The translations under genes and the position numbers were made by a program. Below are positions 45,015-56,580 of a stretch of 64,000 nt of DNA, piece by piece. The notes under the pieces are model-generated. The model worked only from the letters and a program-made list of their open reading frames with translations, was not told where the DNA came from and made no database searches. Origin of the DNA: Aspidiotus rigidus. Lineage: Eukaryota; Arthropoda; Insecta; Hemiptera; Diaspididae. The stretch is from contig JAVHKY010000026.1 in the NCBI GenBank assembly GCA_035079385.1, positions 372,001 to 436,000 on the forward strand, in the 5' to 3' direction. The stretch's first letter is position 1. Each line of letters begins with the position of its first letter.

Positions 45015-47603
45015 TAAGCCACTCTGGCCCTATGACCCACCGCACTGGTTACAAAATTGACTATGAACAACAAATTATATTTAATATTTAATGCAATAGA
45101 AAAAATTTAGGTGCTATTCCAAACTCTGCAATGGCAGCAGAGAACCCGCAAGCTTAGAGGTTCGGCTAGTCTTATGAGTAAATGCATTAGGTCTGATCGA
45201 GAGTCGAAATTTTTCCCCGTCCCTCTCCTATCATCGTCATCAAGGACATTTTTTCAAAGATGATGACGTCACAAAAGTCGGATGAGGACGCGCCTGTTTC
45301 TTGATGATACCCCTCCCCCCTCAGAAAAAAAAACGGATAAGCGAGTTCCCCGCTAATACAGCACAATACTTTGGGTGCTTTCAATTTTTTCGATTTTAGT
45401 GCTCCTAGCGGATTATCGACTCGAGTTAAATTTTAGGTATACAATGAAGCTTAATCCCGCGATAAACTCATGCCAATGAAAATTCTGAAATTGAGGAACT
45501 CTCAATGTATCTTTGCACAGTGTTTGATCAGTAAAAGGGTTGGCAAAAGATGTGAGCCTTGCTTATAGGAGGTACATCCTCAGAAATCGCCTTCACCTTC
45601 TATTCTCTAATCTAGAGCAATGTAGCAGATTTTGGAATCCTGTTTGGATCCATCTGTCAAGCAAATTATTGTGTTTTCGATAAATTGAGACGGGTTTTGC
45701 AAAAAATATACCTTAAGGTGAAAATTATGATTTTCGAAATACCAGGAGACTTTTAAAGACTTTGAGACGCGGAATCAAAGAAGCCGTCTGCTTGTTGAGT
45801 CCATAATAAATTGAGGCCTTTCGATTAGAAGCGATCAAGAATAATAATTACTATGGAAATGAATATAATGAACTTTTTCCTTTTTCAAAACCAAATTCTT
45901 CATCCTATGGTATGTTTTTGTAAAATTCGTCACATTAGGTGTCCTGAAAATGAAAGACACAGTCAATTGACCAATGCTCTCTGACAAATAGGGAATTTGG
46001 ATTCAGGTATGCATTGTAGGATTGAAAAACTTGCAGGCAATCGTAGTTCTCACATATTAGAGAGTGAATCAATCACAAAACAGCATTTTTGTAGTCAATA
46101 AGATCACAGCGTTTTGCTATAAGAAACAATCTTTAAGGCCTTGTTCTTCGGTAGCAATACAACTGATGATGAGGTAACACTCCTAAGTACTCTTTGTAAG
46201 GTAAGTAATTAATAAGATAGTAGAACTGTAAACTTGGGATTTTTAAATTTACAGTGCACTACTTACACATCATCATACTCAAATTGAGTTTCAATGATCA
46301 TGATCTCTGCGCGAACGTATGGGGATTCAGGGTACCTCCGACTTCAGCTACTAGCTTCGATTAGTCACTAACATTTTCCCAACGCGATGTCACCTCGAGG
46401 TTTCCTTTTCTATACTAGACAGGTCTTCTTCATTGTACAGTGGGTTGCAGAGTATATCTTATTGAAAGGAGCACAAATGTTATACAAAAAGGTCAAGGAA
46501 AAGGGTGCCATTTTCTTCCCATGAAAATTTTTTTTTACTTTTTCATAATCATAACTTTTCGACTCGTTTTTGATTTTCCAAGATCAATAGGGAATGCTTT
46601 TGCAAAACTATAGGGTTGTTTCCCTACGATTATCGGGTGGAAGATGAAGAACAAAAATTAGGATGCCGAGCGGGGAACCCCCAAGATCCGTCGATTTTTA
46701 AATTTACAGTGCACTACTTACACATCATCATACTCAAAACGACTTCCGATGAATATCATCTCTGCGCAGTGTGGAGATTCAGGGTGTCTTCGACTTCAGC
46801 CATTGACCTGAATAACGACTTCGGTGCCTCGAAAAAATCTTGATAATTTCAAACGAGGTCATAGCAGAAATTTGCGACACCTTTTCCCTCAGTATTTTTC
46901 AGTAAGTACCACATTGGGAAATTATTCCTGTAAGAATCTGAGTCCAGGGTTTGGGGGTAATTTTCCGAGCCCACTTGGCTAGGCCATTGACTTAAAGGAT
47001 CTTTCTTTGTTGTGAATTCTCGCTCATCACGTTAGAATACAAAGCTAGTGAGAGTTTGGTTATGCTGAATGACTACTCTCTGGGAATCGGGAAAGTGGTA
47101 CTGATTCGAGGAAGGGTCAAGGATTATAAATATCTTTCCTAGATATTTTCCAGTAAATGGCGTAGCAGTGCTTCCGAGAGGTGTTGGATGAATTTTTGCC
47201 GGGACGTCCAAAACAAAATATTCGGTGTATTGTGAGGGGGGCACACGTCCAGTTCTCTCTCGGGCTTTGTAACGGGACAACGCGAACGTTGGAGGATTCG
47301 ACGATGTCGCATTCGCGTTGTTCCGCTACAATGCTCAGGAGTAAACTGGACGTAGCACCCTAATTTTGACCTCGAAGCACTAGTCAAAAAATTAGATTGT
47401 TTCTCGATGTCACAAAAAATAGGAACCGAACCAAGTTTGGTAGATGTGACTTTAGGTGTATTCCCTCTGTTCTACTGGGTCTTGACTTCACAAGCATACC
47501 GAATTCGCTTAATCATAATTTTCTTCAGCATCTACAACCAAAATATATCCATAGACATGTCGCTTCACCCTCATCTCGAGTGACGACCAGCCTCGTACGT
47601 ATT
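45015..47603 (-). repeat. Family A copy 4 (inverted), most complete copy
   Basis: Read on the minus strand this 2.6-kb copy joins segments that are split between other loci. 47603-46625 matches 51511-52500, 46624-46010 matches 52970-53480 and also 38167-38720, and 46010-45015 matches 38720-40118. It pairs with 38.2-40.1 kb and with 51.5-52.5 kb as two large inverted repeats. It contains several TAAGTAGTGCAC motifs (near 46256 and 46710) and one TGACGTCA at 45264. No protein is recognisable. Confidence 0.85.
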
Positions 47604-49930
47604 CTATTTCCCTGCAATCGAGAAATGGAATTGTTAACACTCGTATTTGAAGAATTTATGGACGAATACCGACGATAAACTGTTGCATCTCTGATGATGC
47701 GTTTGCATCCAGCATCCTGCTTCATTCAACTCGATCGTGTTTGTGTAATTACTCAACTCGTTATCGCCTTCATATTCAACTGGTAGTAATACGTGACTAC
47801 AAAACTGAATACCAAATTTAACTGATGGAGCCTATTATACATAAAACGTTCTGGTTTCTGTCCTATCTAGTTTACATGTACGTACTCGTATACATAAAAC
47901 GTTTAGAGAAGTGGAAAAAGAAAAAAAAACTGGTCTACATAACATGAAAATGATACGGTGTTAATTTAAAGAATTTTGTGACTTTTCCTTGAAAAATTCT
48001 ACTACAAACCTGCATATATACCATCTATCTGTTCGATCGTGTCAAACTTATTTATTTTTTCGAATTTTTGTCTCATTCGTTATGTAGTACGCTGTTTACA
48101 CACGCACTGTATATCTTGTTTGTGTTTCTCCATCAAGACTCTACCCTGATCTAATGCACATTGCACACACACTCTATAACCTCTCATCGAGAAAAGTTAA
48201 TCGAAAGAATATAATAACAACGTTATTCGATCATTTTTCTCTTCATTTCTTTCGTTCCTCTCGTGAAACCAGTTTTACTGCATATTTTGTATAAATACTA
48301 CGCGCGATGATGTTTGAAAAAAAAAAAAAAAAAAAAACTCTTCTTACCACGAATTAACAGGAATCTGATGATTCGAACGAATTTGAAAAGTATCGCTGTC
48401 GACAGCGACAGTCCCGCGAGAAAGTGCGAGAGAGAATAAAAAGCCGCGACAAAAAGAGAGGAAAATAAATAAAAAAACTGGCTAACATCAAAACTTTATA
48501 TAAAATACAGTAGATTTTTACAAATAATTATGCAGATGGCAAAGGAAAAATGGCCGTCGAGAAGAAAAACTGGTCTTGTAGAAAAATTGTAAACGCATAC
48601 GGGTAAAACGGTGTTATTGTTTTCAGTCTGTACGAAGATATATCGTGTAATTTTTGTACAAAAATTTACGAGATCGTTTGTACGCGAGGTAATCACGTTT
48701 TCGTACCGAAGATAGGGGAAGGAAAATAATTAGCGATTAATGGAAATTGGAAATGTCTTCGTGGAACAGCGGGCAGTCGCCAGCATCACTGATGAGAGAG
48801 AGAGGCTACTCGAGTTCGAAGTTCGAGCGTATAATTTTTTTATGAATAACGTCCGGGCAGGTCTGTACTTATGAGCATTTTAATATCATCGCGAAGGGAA
48901 CTTTCATAGCGTAGGCCCCATGACGTCTGAGAATGGGTACTCACGAATCATTCCGGGCACTCCTACCGAATATCGTACCTCCGAATAAATTTATAGCAGT
49001 CGACAAATTGGATAATCGTATAACTATGAAAAGGTGTCTTTTTCGAAAAAAAAAAAAATATGTATTTAATTTCTACGAAATATACGGTAGTCTCGAGTGT
49101 CTCTTTTGTTGCTGAAGATTTTCATAATGTGTATGCCGTTATAAAAATGTGGTTTGCTTCGATTCGGATGCTGCGCCGCTTCGCTCTTAATACAAAATAG
49201 GTATTATGAAGTTCCATCGGGCTCTTTTAATACCAATACTACGTACGTATGTAGATAGCGTGTACGCTTTTTAACGAGATTATTGAACGCGATAAATACG
49301 TTTTATTTAAACATCATTCGAGGAATGTATAAAGAGAGGAGAAATGGTAGAAAATGAAGAAGAAGCACGAATAAGCGCTCATGAGATATAGAAGAGTTAT
49401 GACAACACACAAATAACGAAGTAGAAAAAAAATGTATATTGAATTGAATGCGAAGACTTCCGCGAGTATAGGAAAAATTCTGCAAGGCGAAGTGGTGCTG
49501 CATCAGAATGCACAATAAAGTACGACTGACTATAGGTAAAGTATATCGTTTCGCGTTCACGTTTGATTGACTGGAAAAACGGGCAAATCATTCACGGTTA
49601 TACGATCAAGATTATACACTCTATCGTCAATACTCAAGCCGGTAATGTAGCCGAGTGAAGCTGGACGCGTATATATGTACTCGTATACCGATGTTATGAA
49701 AAGCATTGCGAAATATATACGAACATTATAGTTTAACGTTACGTGTTATTTGTGGATAATGTACGGATGGTCGGATCTGTACCAGGGAAATGAGTACCGT
49801 ATTTTCAGATGGTTTATGAGCTTGTTTAGAATCGTTTATACCATTACTTAGGCAGAAACTCTTTTACCGAGTTATGGTTGCGCGCGTGTGTGCCGCATTT
49901 TTCTGTCGGATGACTTTTTCACCGAGACTG
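47604..49930. other. No gene recognised
   Basis: This is AT-rich, CpG-containing unique DNA. An A21 tract lies at about 48317-48337 and shorter A-runs occur elsewhere. I see no coding or RNA gene. The block separates the arms of the second large inverted repeat. Confidence 0.45.
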
Positions 49931-49936
49931 TCCCAT

Positions 49937-50470
49937 CTTCGGGTATCGAACGGAAAGGTTCTTGGTCATCGTTATTTTCGGGCTGGGAAACACCGCGAAA
50001 GTGAGGAAGAAGAGAAGTTCCATTCATGGGACTCTTTCCATATTATATGAAAATACACATATAAGACCCCTGGAAGTCATTTTGAGTGTAAGTAGAGAGT
50101 CAAGGTTCCGCGGAAAGGGGAATAAGTGCGTAGGGTTACATGTTTTGGCGGAACCGGTTCCGTGGATGTTGTCGGTTTTCATACTAGAGTACTCTTGAGT
50201 TGGCTTCTTCGGGTATCGAACGGAGAGTGATTCGTCATCGTTATTTTCGGGCTGTGAAATACTGCGAGAGTGAGAAAGTCAAGGGACTTTTCCAGTTTCA
50301 TGAAAATACCCATATTAGGCCATTGGAAGTCATTTGAGTGAAAGTAGAGAAGTGTACCAGAGTATTTTAGAGTTGAAGCCGACCGTATCCTCGGAACCGG
50401 TTCTACGAAGAGGGGAAAAAGTGCGTAGGTTTACATGTAAGTTTTATCCCTTTCGGCGGTCATCAGTTAT
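49937..50470 (+). repeat. Tandem duplication, ~270-bp period
   Basis: Unit 1 starts at 49937 and unit 2 at 50207, both with CTTCGGGTATCGAACGG followed by TCATCGTTATTTTCGGGCTG. Shared later blocks include GAAAATAC.CATAT, TGGAAGTCATTT, GAGTG.AAGTAGAGA, GGAACCGGTTC and GTGCGTAGG.TTACATG. The units differ by small indels. The array leads directly into family D at about 50585 and may be its upstream part. Confidence 0.82.
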
Positions 50471-50740
50471 ATTTTCAGAAGTTCTGGATTCATAAAGGAA
50501 TCGGGAAAGAGGAAAAGATTATGGAGACATTTTCAAGATGACTCGCTGATGGCAGATTTCCAATAGGGGTCATCCATGTTTCTTCTTTGGTCTCTGGACC
50601 CTCGCCTTCTTTTGCAAGAAATTTCCCTGAGTGAGGAAGATGAACTAAAACGTTTCCTGATAGACGCTCGTGAACTTATGCCTTTAATTTATAATCGAAA
50701 CATATTTTTTAGTCTCAGTTGACTCATGTATAATTTTCTT

Positions 50741-50770
50741 CTTTTTTATTTGTTACAGGTAAGTCTTGGT
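50741..50770 (+). promoter_or_regulatory. Candidate recursive-splicing ratchet site (50758|50759)
   Basis: CTTCTTTTTTATTTGTTACAG is followed directly by GTAAGTCTTGG. This is the family D counterpart of the site at 6581, with an even longer pyrimidine-rich tract. Acceptor and donor share the AG|GT junction, leaving no exon. Function is untested. Confidence 0.4.
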
Positions 50771-51463
50771 GCAATTGTTTGTCATTATCAACTATTGGAT
50801 ACATGTAAGACTCCTTTATGTTTATTGGAAAATTTTACGTCGAATATGGGTAAAAGTAATGATCCAAAATTTGATCTTAGGATTGAATGGAACGGTACGT
50901 ATTTTTGGTTATTCTTGTGTGGAAGTAAGGAATTTTATATATTCGCTATTCCAGATTCCCATCGGGTGGAAAATGAAGACGTAACCCGGAGAGGGAACTT
51001 CACCTAGAGCTTGATCAAATTTTTTCCTTTGTCAATTTATGACCTAATTTACCCAGGGCTTGTAAGAGGAACTTTTTTCTCTCGGATCCGTAGGAGCTTG
51101 GATTCATGCGAAGAAATCAGGAAAGAGAAAAAGAATATTGAGAACAATGTCAAAGTGAACCCGCTGATAGAATATTTTCCCCCGGGCTTTTTTTGGTTCT
51201 TGGTGGCGCTTCAGTTCTGCCCCCAGAGTAGTTTGACCAATTTTCTTCTGCCAAAATATTTACCTAATATACGAGTTTCGCGTCTTCTTTTGAGCGGGGA
51301 ATCCGCTATCCCTTTTGTTGGGGGGTACTTTCAGGAAATTTTCGTCCGTGGGCGCGAGCGGTCCAAGGTTGATGACGCCACGGAGAGGAAGGAGTTGGAA
51401 AAATTTCGACTCTTGAGCTATTTATGATAGGTGAGGGACTAAGGAAATTTTCGTCCGCGATCG

Positions 51464-51494
51464 GGATGTCGTTGCAAAACTTGCAACGACATCC
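51464..51494. other. Perfect 14-bp hairpin at the D/A junction
   Basis: GGATGTCGTTGCAA (51464-51477) and TTGCAACGACATCC (51481-51494) form a perfect stem with a three-base loop (AAC). It lies 16 bp before the boundary at which similarity to the inverted copy begins (51511). No T-run follows, so a terminator is not implied. A structural role at an element end is possible. Confidence 0.85.
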
Positions 51495-53490
51495 TAATGT
51501 TTCACAAAATAATACGTACGAGGCTGGTCACACGAGATGAGGGTGAAGCGACATGTCTATGAATATATTTTGGTTGTAGATGCTGAAGAAAATGATGATT
51601 TGTTCGGTATGATTGCGAAGTCAAAACCCAGTAGAACAGAGGGAATAGTTAATGTGTTACCTAGATTCACATCTACCAAACTTGGTTGGGTTCCTATTTT
51701 TTGTGACATCAAGAAACATCCAATCTAATTTTTTGACTAGTGCTTCGAGGTCAAAATTAGGGTTTTACGTCCAGTTTACTCATGAGCATTGCAGCCGAAC
51801 AACGCGAATGCGACATCGTCAAATCCTCCAACGTTCGCGTCGTCCCGTTACAAAGCCCAAGAGAGAACTGGACGTGTGACCCTCACTATACACCAATATT
51901 TCGGTTTTTGACGTCCAACACCTCTCGGAAGCACTGCTACGCCCTTTACTGAAAAATATCGAGGACAGATATTATTAATCCTTGGCCCTTCCTCGAATCA
52001 GTACCACTTTCCCGATTCCCAGAGAGTAGTCATCCAGCATAACCAAACTCTCACTAGCTTTGTATTCTAACGGGATGAGCGAGAATTCACAACAAAGAAA
52101 GATCCTTTAAGTCAATGGCGTAGCCAAGTGGGTTTGGAGAATGACCCTTAAACCCGAGACTCAGATTCTTACAGGAATAATTTCCCAATGTGGTACTTAC
52201 TGAAAAATACTGAGGAAAAAGGTGTCGCAAATTTTTGCTATGACCTCGTTTGAATTGTCAAGATTCTTTTAAGGCACCAAAGTTGCTATTCAGGTCAATG
52301 GCTGAAGTCGAAGATACCCTGAATCCCCATACGTTCGCGCAGAGATGATAATCATCGGAAGTCATTTTGAGTATGATGATGTGTAAGTAGTGCACTGTAA
52401 ATTGAAAAATCGACCTTCCGCAGTGGAATACGGATCTTGCGAGTTCCCCACTCGACATTCTAACTTTTGTTCTTCATCTTCCACCCGATAAACGTAGGGA
52501 AACAACCCTATAGTTTTGCAAAAGCATTCCCTGTTGATCTTGGAAAATCCAAAACGAGTCGAAAAGTTATGAGAAAGTAAAAAAAAAATTTATGGGAAGA
52601 AAATGGCACCCCTTTCCTTGACCTTTTTTTATAACATTTGTGCTCCTTTCAATGAGATATACTCTGCAACCCACTGTACAATGAAAAAGAAGACCTGTTT
52701 AGTATAGAAAAGGAAACCTCGAGGTGACATCGCGTTGGGAAAATGTTAGTGACTAATCGAAGCTAGTAGCTGAAGTCGAAGGTACCCTGAATCCCCATAC
52801 GTTCGCGCAGAGATGATAATCATCGGAAGTCATTTTGAGTATGATGATGTGTAAGTAGTGCACTGTAAATTTAAAAATCTACCTTCCGCAGTGGAATACA
52901 GATCCTGCAGGTTCCCCACTCGGCATCCTAATTTTTGTTCTTCATCTTCCACCTCGATAATTGTAGGGAAACAACCCTATAGTTTTGCGAAAGCATTCCC
53001 TGTTGATCTTGGGAAAATCAAAAACGAGTCGAAAAGTTATGAAAAAGTAAAAAAAATTTTTATGGGAAGAAAATGGCACCCCTTTCCTCGACCTTTTTGT
53101 ATAACATTTGTGCTCCTTTCAATGAGATATACTCTGCGACCCACTGTACAATGAAGAAGAAGACCTGTCTAGTATAGAAAAGGAAACCTCGAGGTGACAT
53201 CGTGTTGGGAAAATGTTAGTGACTAATCGAAGCTAGTAGCTGAAGTCGAAGGTACCCTGAATCCCCATACTTTCGCGCAGAGATGATGATCATTGAAACT
53301 CATTTTGAATATGATGATGTGTAAGTAGTGCACTATAAATTTAAAAATCTCAAGTGTACAGTTCCACTTTATTAATTAGTTTCCTTACAAAGAGTACTTC
53401 CATGTGTCACCTCATTATCAATTCTATGGTAAAACGCTGTGATCTTATTGACTACAATAATGCTGATTTGTGATTGATTCACTCTCTTAC

Positions 53491-55395
53491 CCATGTGCTG
53501 AGTTTCTGGTACGCTTGAGATCTTTTCAACATATCAGGCCCTTGGTGGTCTGTTTTGACAGCTACTATTTCATCAATCCTAATCACAAGGCTTATGAGGT
53601 GCAACCCTTTGAAGCTAGAGACTATTGAAGCCCACCCTAGAGTACCGAAAAATTTACGCCTGGCCAAAGGGGGAGGGATGAATTCTCCTTGAAGACTACG
53701 TTTCTCGTAAGAATAATGAATTTGGCGATTTTTGACTGTGCCAACTTGTGCTTGCATTGTCCAAACTTTCGTACCGGCAGATAGAAAACTTCGAACCGAT
53801 GATTTTAAAGCTCGTTCCTATCATCTCTTCAGGGACTTAGCTTTTAGGACGTTCATCATAGCGATAAAAATTAAAACCTGTCAAATCAATGTTAGCACGA
53901 AGTAAAAAAAACTCGGATACTCGTATTTTGCCGCGACGCTGAAAGTGGAGTAAATTCGAGATAAAGAAAAAGAGAAAAAACGTATCGAAAATTGGGAGGA
54001 AATACAAAACTTGAAAATATCGTGACGTTGAGACTGAAAAGGATAGAGAAGAAGAAGAAAAAAAAGCAAGCTTGAAAACTTTTTCCGATGATGTTTTAAA
54101 GATGCCATCCCCCGGAATAAGCTCTCAATAGGCTGGTTATGGTTTGTACGTTATCTCTATACAGTCGAGTGTATACGTATATTACGAGGGAAAAATTACA
54201 GAAAGAAAGGAGAAAAAAAAAGCGTGTATAGGAAACGCGACAAAAATGTATTAGGAAGAAAGGAACATTTCCTTCTTCGTCGTTCGTGATATATACAAGA
54301 GAGTGAATTTTCTTATCTGCCGCGACATTATAAGTGTTACTTTGTTTGCAAGTGTGCGTTTACGTTTCGAACGATGACATTTTCTCGTCTCTCTGTACGT
54401 TTTCGTTATCACTCTAGATACTTTAGTTGTGTAATATGAAGAGTGAAAATTTCTGTATTTGAGAGGCCACGCTATGTATGTGCGTTGTTGTTCGGAAAGA
54501 TGCTACTTGACTTCGGTATGTCGTCGACGAGTGTACGTCTTGTCGGCCGCACTGTTATTAGGAGCAGAGGAGGAAAAAAAAAAGTTTACGCAGCTTGCGT
54601 GCAACGACCTATTCAGAATACTGAACATGTTATTTCCAACAAGGAAATATGAAGGCATAAGTTATATCGGGGCAGTCATGGAAGGGCTGGAGAATGCGGC
54701 GCTCTCGTGATTTTCCTATGTACACGTATGTAGAGAGCGTGAGGGCGAAAGTGAAAATAACTACCACATAGATGAGGAAAATTCGAAAAAAAAAACGGAA
54801 ATCCGTACCCTATGTTGATTTATGAGTTGTGTATAGTCATCAGAAAAATGTAAATAATATAATACACCTGCGAGTGTATGAGTTTGCATAGTATGGCTGG
54901 AAGACAGAAGTAGCGTTCGTAGATTCGAAATCGTATATTCTAGACGACGCGTTTGGGTCCACTCTTTCGATCACCTGCAGATGGGGTTCTAACTTATCCC
55001 GTGATAGGGGCGAAGAAGTTGAAGGCGCGTCCTCTTAGAGTATTGTACGAAGAATCAGAGAGAATGAAGATGGAAGAGTGAGAAAGTCAACGTTTTGGCC
55101 GTGTACATGCCGAATGATTTCATATTATAACAACCGTGAACCCTTATATGTCTCTCGAACAGTTGGATGTATAGTGGTCACCCTTGTTCTTGAAATAGTG
55201 ACCAGCTTATTTCTCACACCGAGTAAGAACTGAAGATAGAAATTAATATGAAGGATTCACCTGAGGGTCGCTGACGACTTACCTGTATCCTACGCCTGCG
55301 TTCATCTTTCGCTGCATCCTTCAGTGTTTCAATCTCTATAGCCCTGTGGACAGTGCATGGTTGTTCGAGGTGGAGATCATGTTCTGAAGAAGTTC
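53491..55395. other. No gene recognised
   Basis: No gene, RNA gene or shared repeat was recognised. Short purine-rich, A-rich stretches occur at 53.9-54.2 kb. Frames reach 98 codons at most, without motifs. Confidence 0.45.
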
Positions 55396-55399
55396 GTAA

Positions 55400-56580
55400 A
55401 CATGTCCGTCCTCAAAAGCTCAAATGATAAGCGAGCGCAGTATCTTTGAGAGATGACTGGCCCACGTGGAGTGAAATTTCGAAAATTTCCAGGAAGATAT
55501 CAGTGATTTTGTCAATGACGGTGGGAGGAGAGGAGGGAATTCATTGAGCGTGATCTCTTCGATGATGGCGTGAAGTGGAGAAGGACGGGTGTTGATTGAG
55601 GGCAAGAATACAGACAAAGTTTGTTGAAGATTCCAGTGATTTTAGAGGGAGGGAAGAAGGAAGTTCCTGAAGACGAGATGTTCGTGAGAGATATCAGTTA
55701 CTTCGTCGATGACGAAAGGAGTAGTGAGGAGTTGTTGTTGTAGCGTAACCTGGCGAAGAAAGGATTTTTATTGAGGGCAAGGACCCAGACGAGATGTTTA
55801 TCAAAGATATTAGTCTCAATATCGATGACGGCGTTAAGTGGAGAAGGAAAAGAACATAGACGAGAAGTTGGTGATAGATGTCAGTGATTTTGCTGAAGGC
55901 GGATGGAGGAGACGGGGTGTTGATTGAGGGCCAGAACACATAGAAGAGAATTTTTTCAGAAATTCTAGTGATTTTGCGGAGGGAGGAGAGAAAGGAGATG
56001 TTGATTGTACGCAGCGATACAGACAAGAAATCTGTCAGAGATATCAATCACTTTATCAATGACAGCGGCAGATGGAGAAGGGAAGGGTGTTACATCGAGG
56101 GCAAGAATAAAGACGAGAAGTTTGTCGAAGTGGTGACGGAGGGAGGGAAGAAGGAAGGTCTTGATCGTACTCAGGGATACAGATAAGAGGTCTGTGACGG
56201 ATATCAGTGATTTTGTCAGTGACGGAGGATTTGTTGATAGAGCCAAATCTCGTCGACAACCGGGTAAGGTGGGGTGGGGAGGGTGTTGATCAAGGGCAAG
56301 CGTACAAACGAAAAGTTTGTCAGAGATGAGAGGTGTTGTTGATAGAGCGTGATCTTTTTAATAACGGCGGAAGGTGTCGAAGGAAGGGTGTTGATTGAGG
56401 ACAAGAATATAAGACGCCGAGTTAGTGATAGACATCAGTAATTTTGTCGATGATGGAGAGAGGAGATGGGGTGTTGATTGAGGGCAAGAACATGGACGAG
56501 CCGATAACGGAGGAAGAAGAGATTGTACACGAAGAGTGCGAGAGATTTTTGTATCGTAGTAGAAAGGGGGTGTCATTCAT
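55400..56580. repeat. Degenerate purine-strand minisatellite, ~1.2 kb
   Basis: About a dozen degenerate units of very roughly 80-100 bp. Recurring words are GATATCAGTGATTTTGTC, GATGACGG.GG, GGAGGAGA, GTGTTGATTGAGGGCAAGAA and ACAGACGAGAAG. Anchors lie near 55497, 55690, 55800, 55880, 56040, 56205 and 56430. The plus strand is G/A-rich. The minus strand keeps overlapping frames (up to 117 codons at 55694-56047) with repeated IT.IS...VC..A.NQHP-like text, driven by the repeat rather than by a recognised protein. Confidence 0.85.

Larger units (their letters stand above)
50585..53490 (+). repeat. Family D+A dispersed repeat, copy 5
   Basis: The D part (50585-51420) matches 6400-7265. The A part (51511-53490) matches the inverted copy at 46.0-47.6 kb. 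Within A, about 470-bp units repeat in tandem: GTTCGCGCAGAGATGATAATCATCGG, GTGTAAGTAGTGCACTG, CCTTCCGCAGTGGAATAC, AACAACCCTATAGTTTTGC and GGAAACCTCGAGGTGACATCG occur at about 52330, 52800 and, in part, 53270. The open frames in D (for example 50726-51007) do not persist in the other copy. Confidence 0.82.

Noticed and set aside
51464..51510. Helitron 3' terminus (hairpin followed by CTRR)
   Set aside because: The CTAA overlaps the stem end instead of lying about 10 bp downstream, and no TC 5' end or Rep/helicase was found.
55250..55300. Minus-strand ratchet-like site (ACTTACCTGTATCC on plus)
   Set aside because: The minus strand reads GGATACAG|GTAAGT, but there is no pyrimidine tract before it, so it is only a donor-like sequence.
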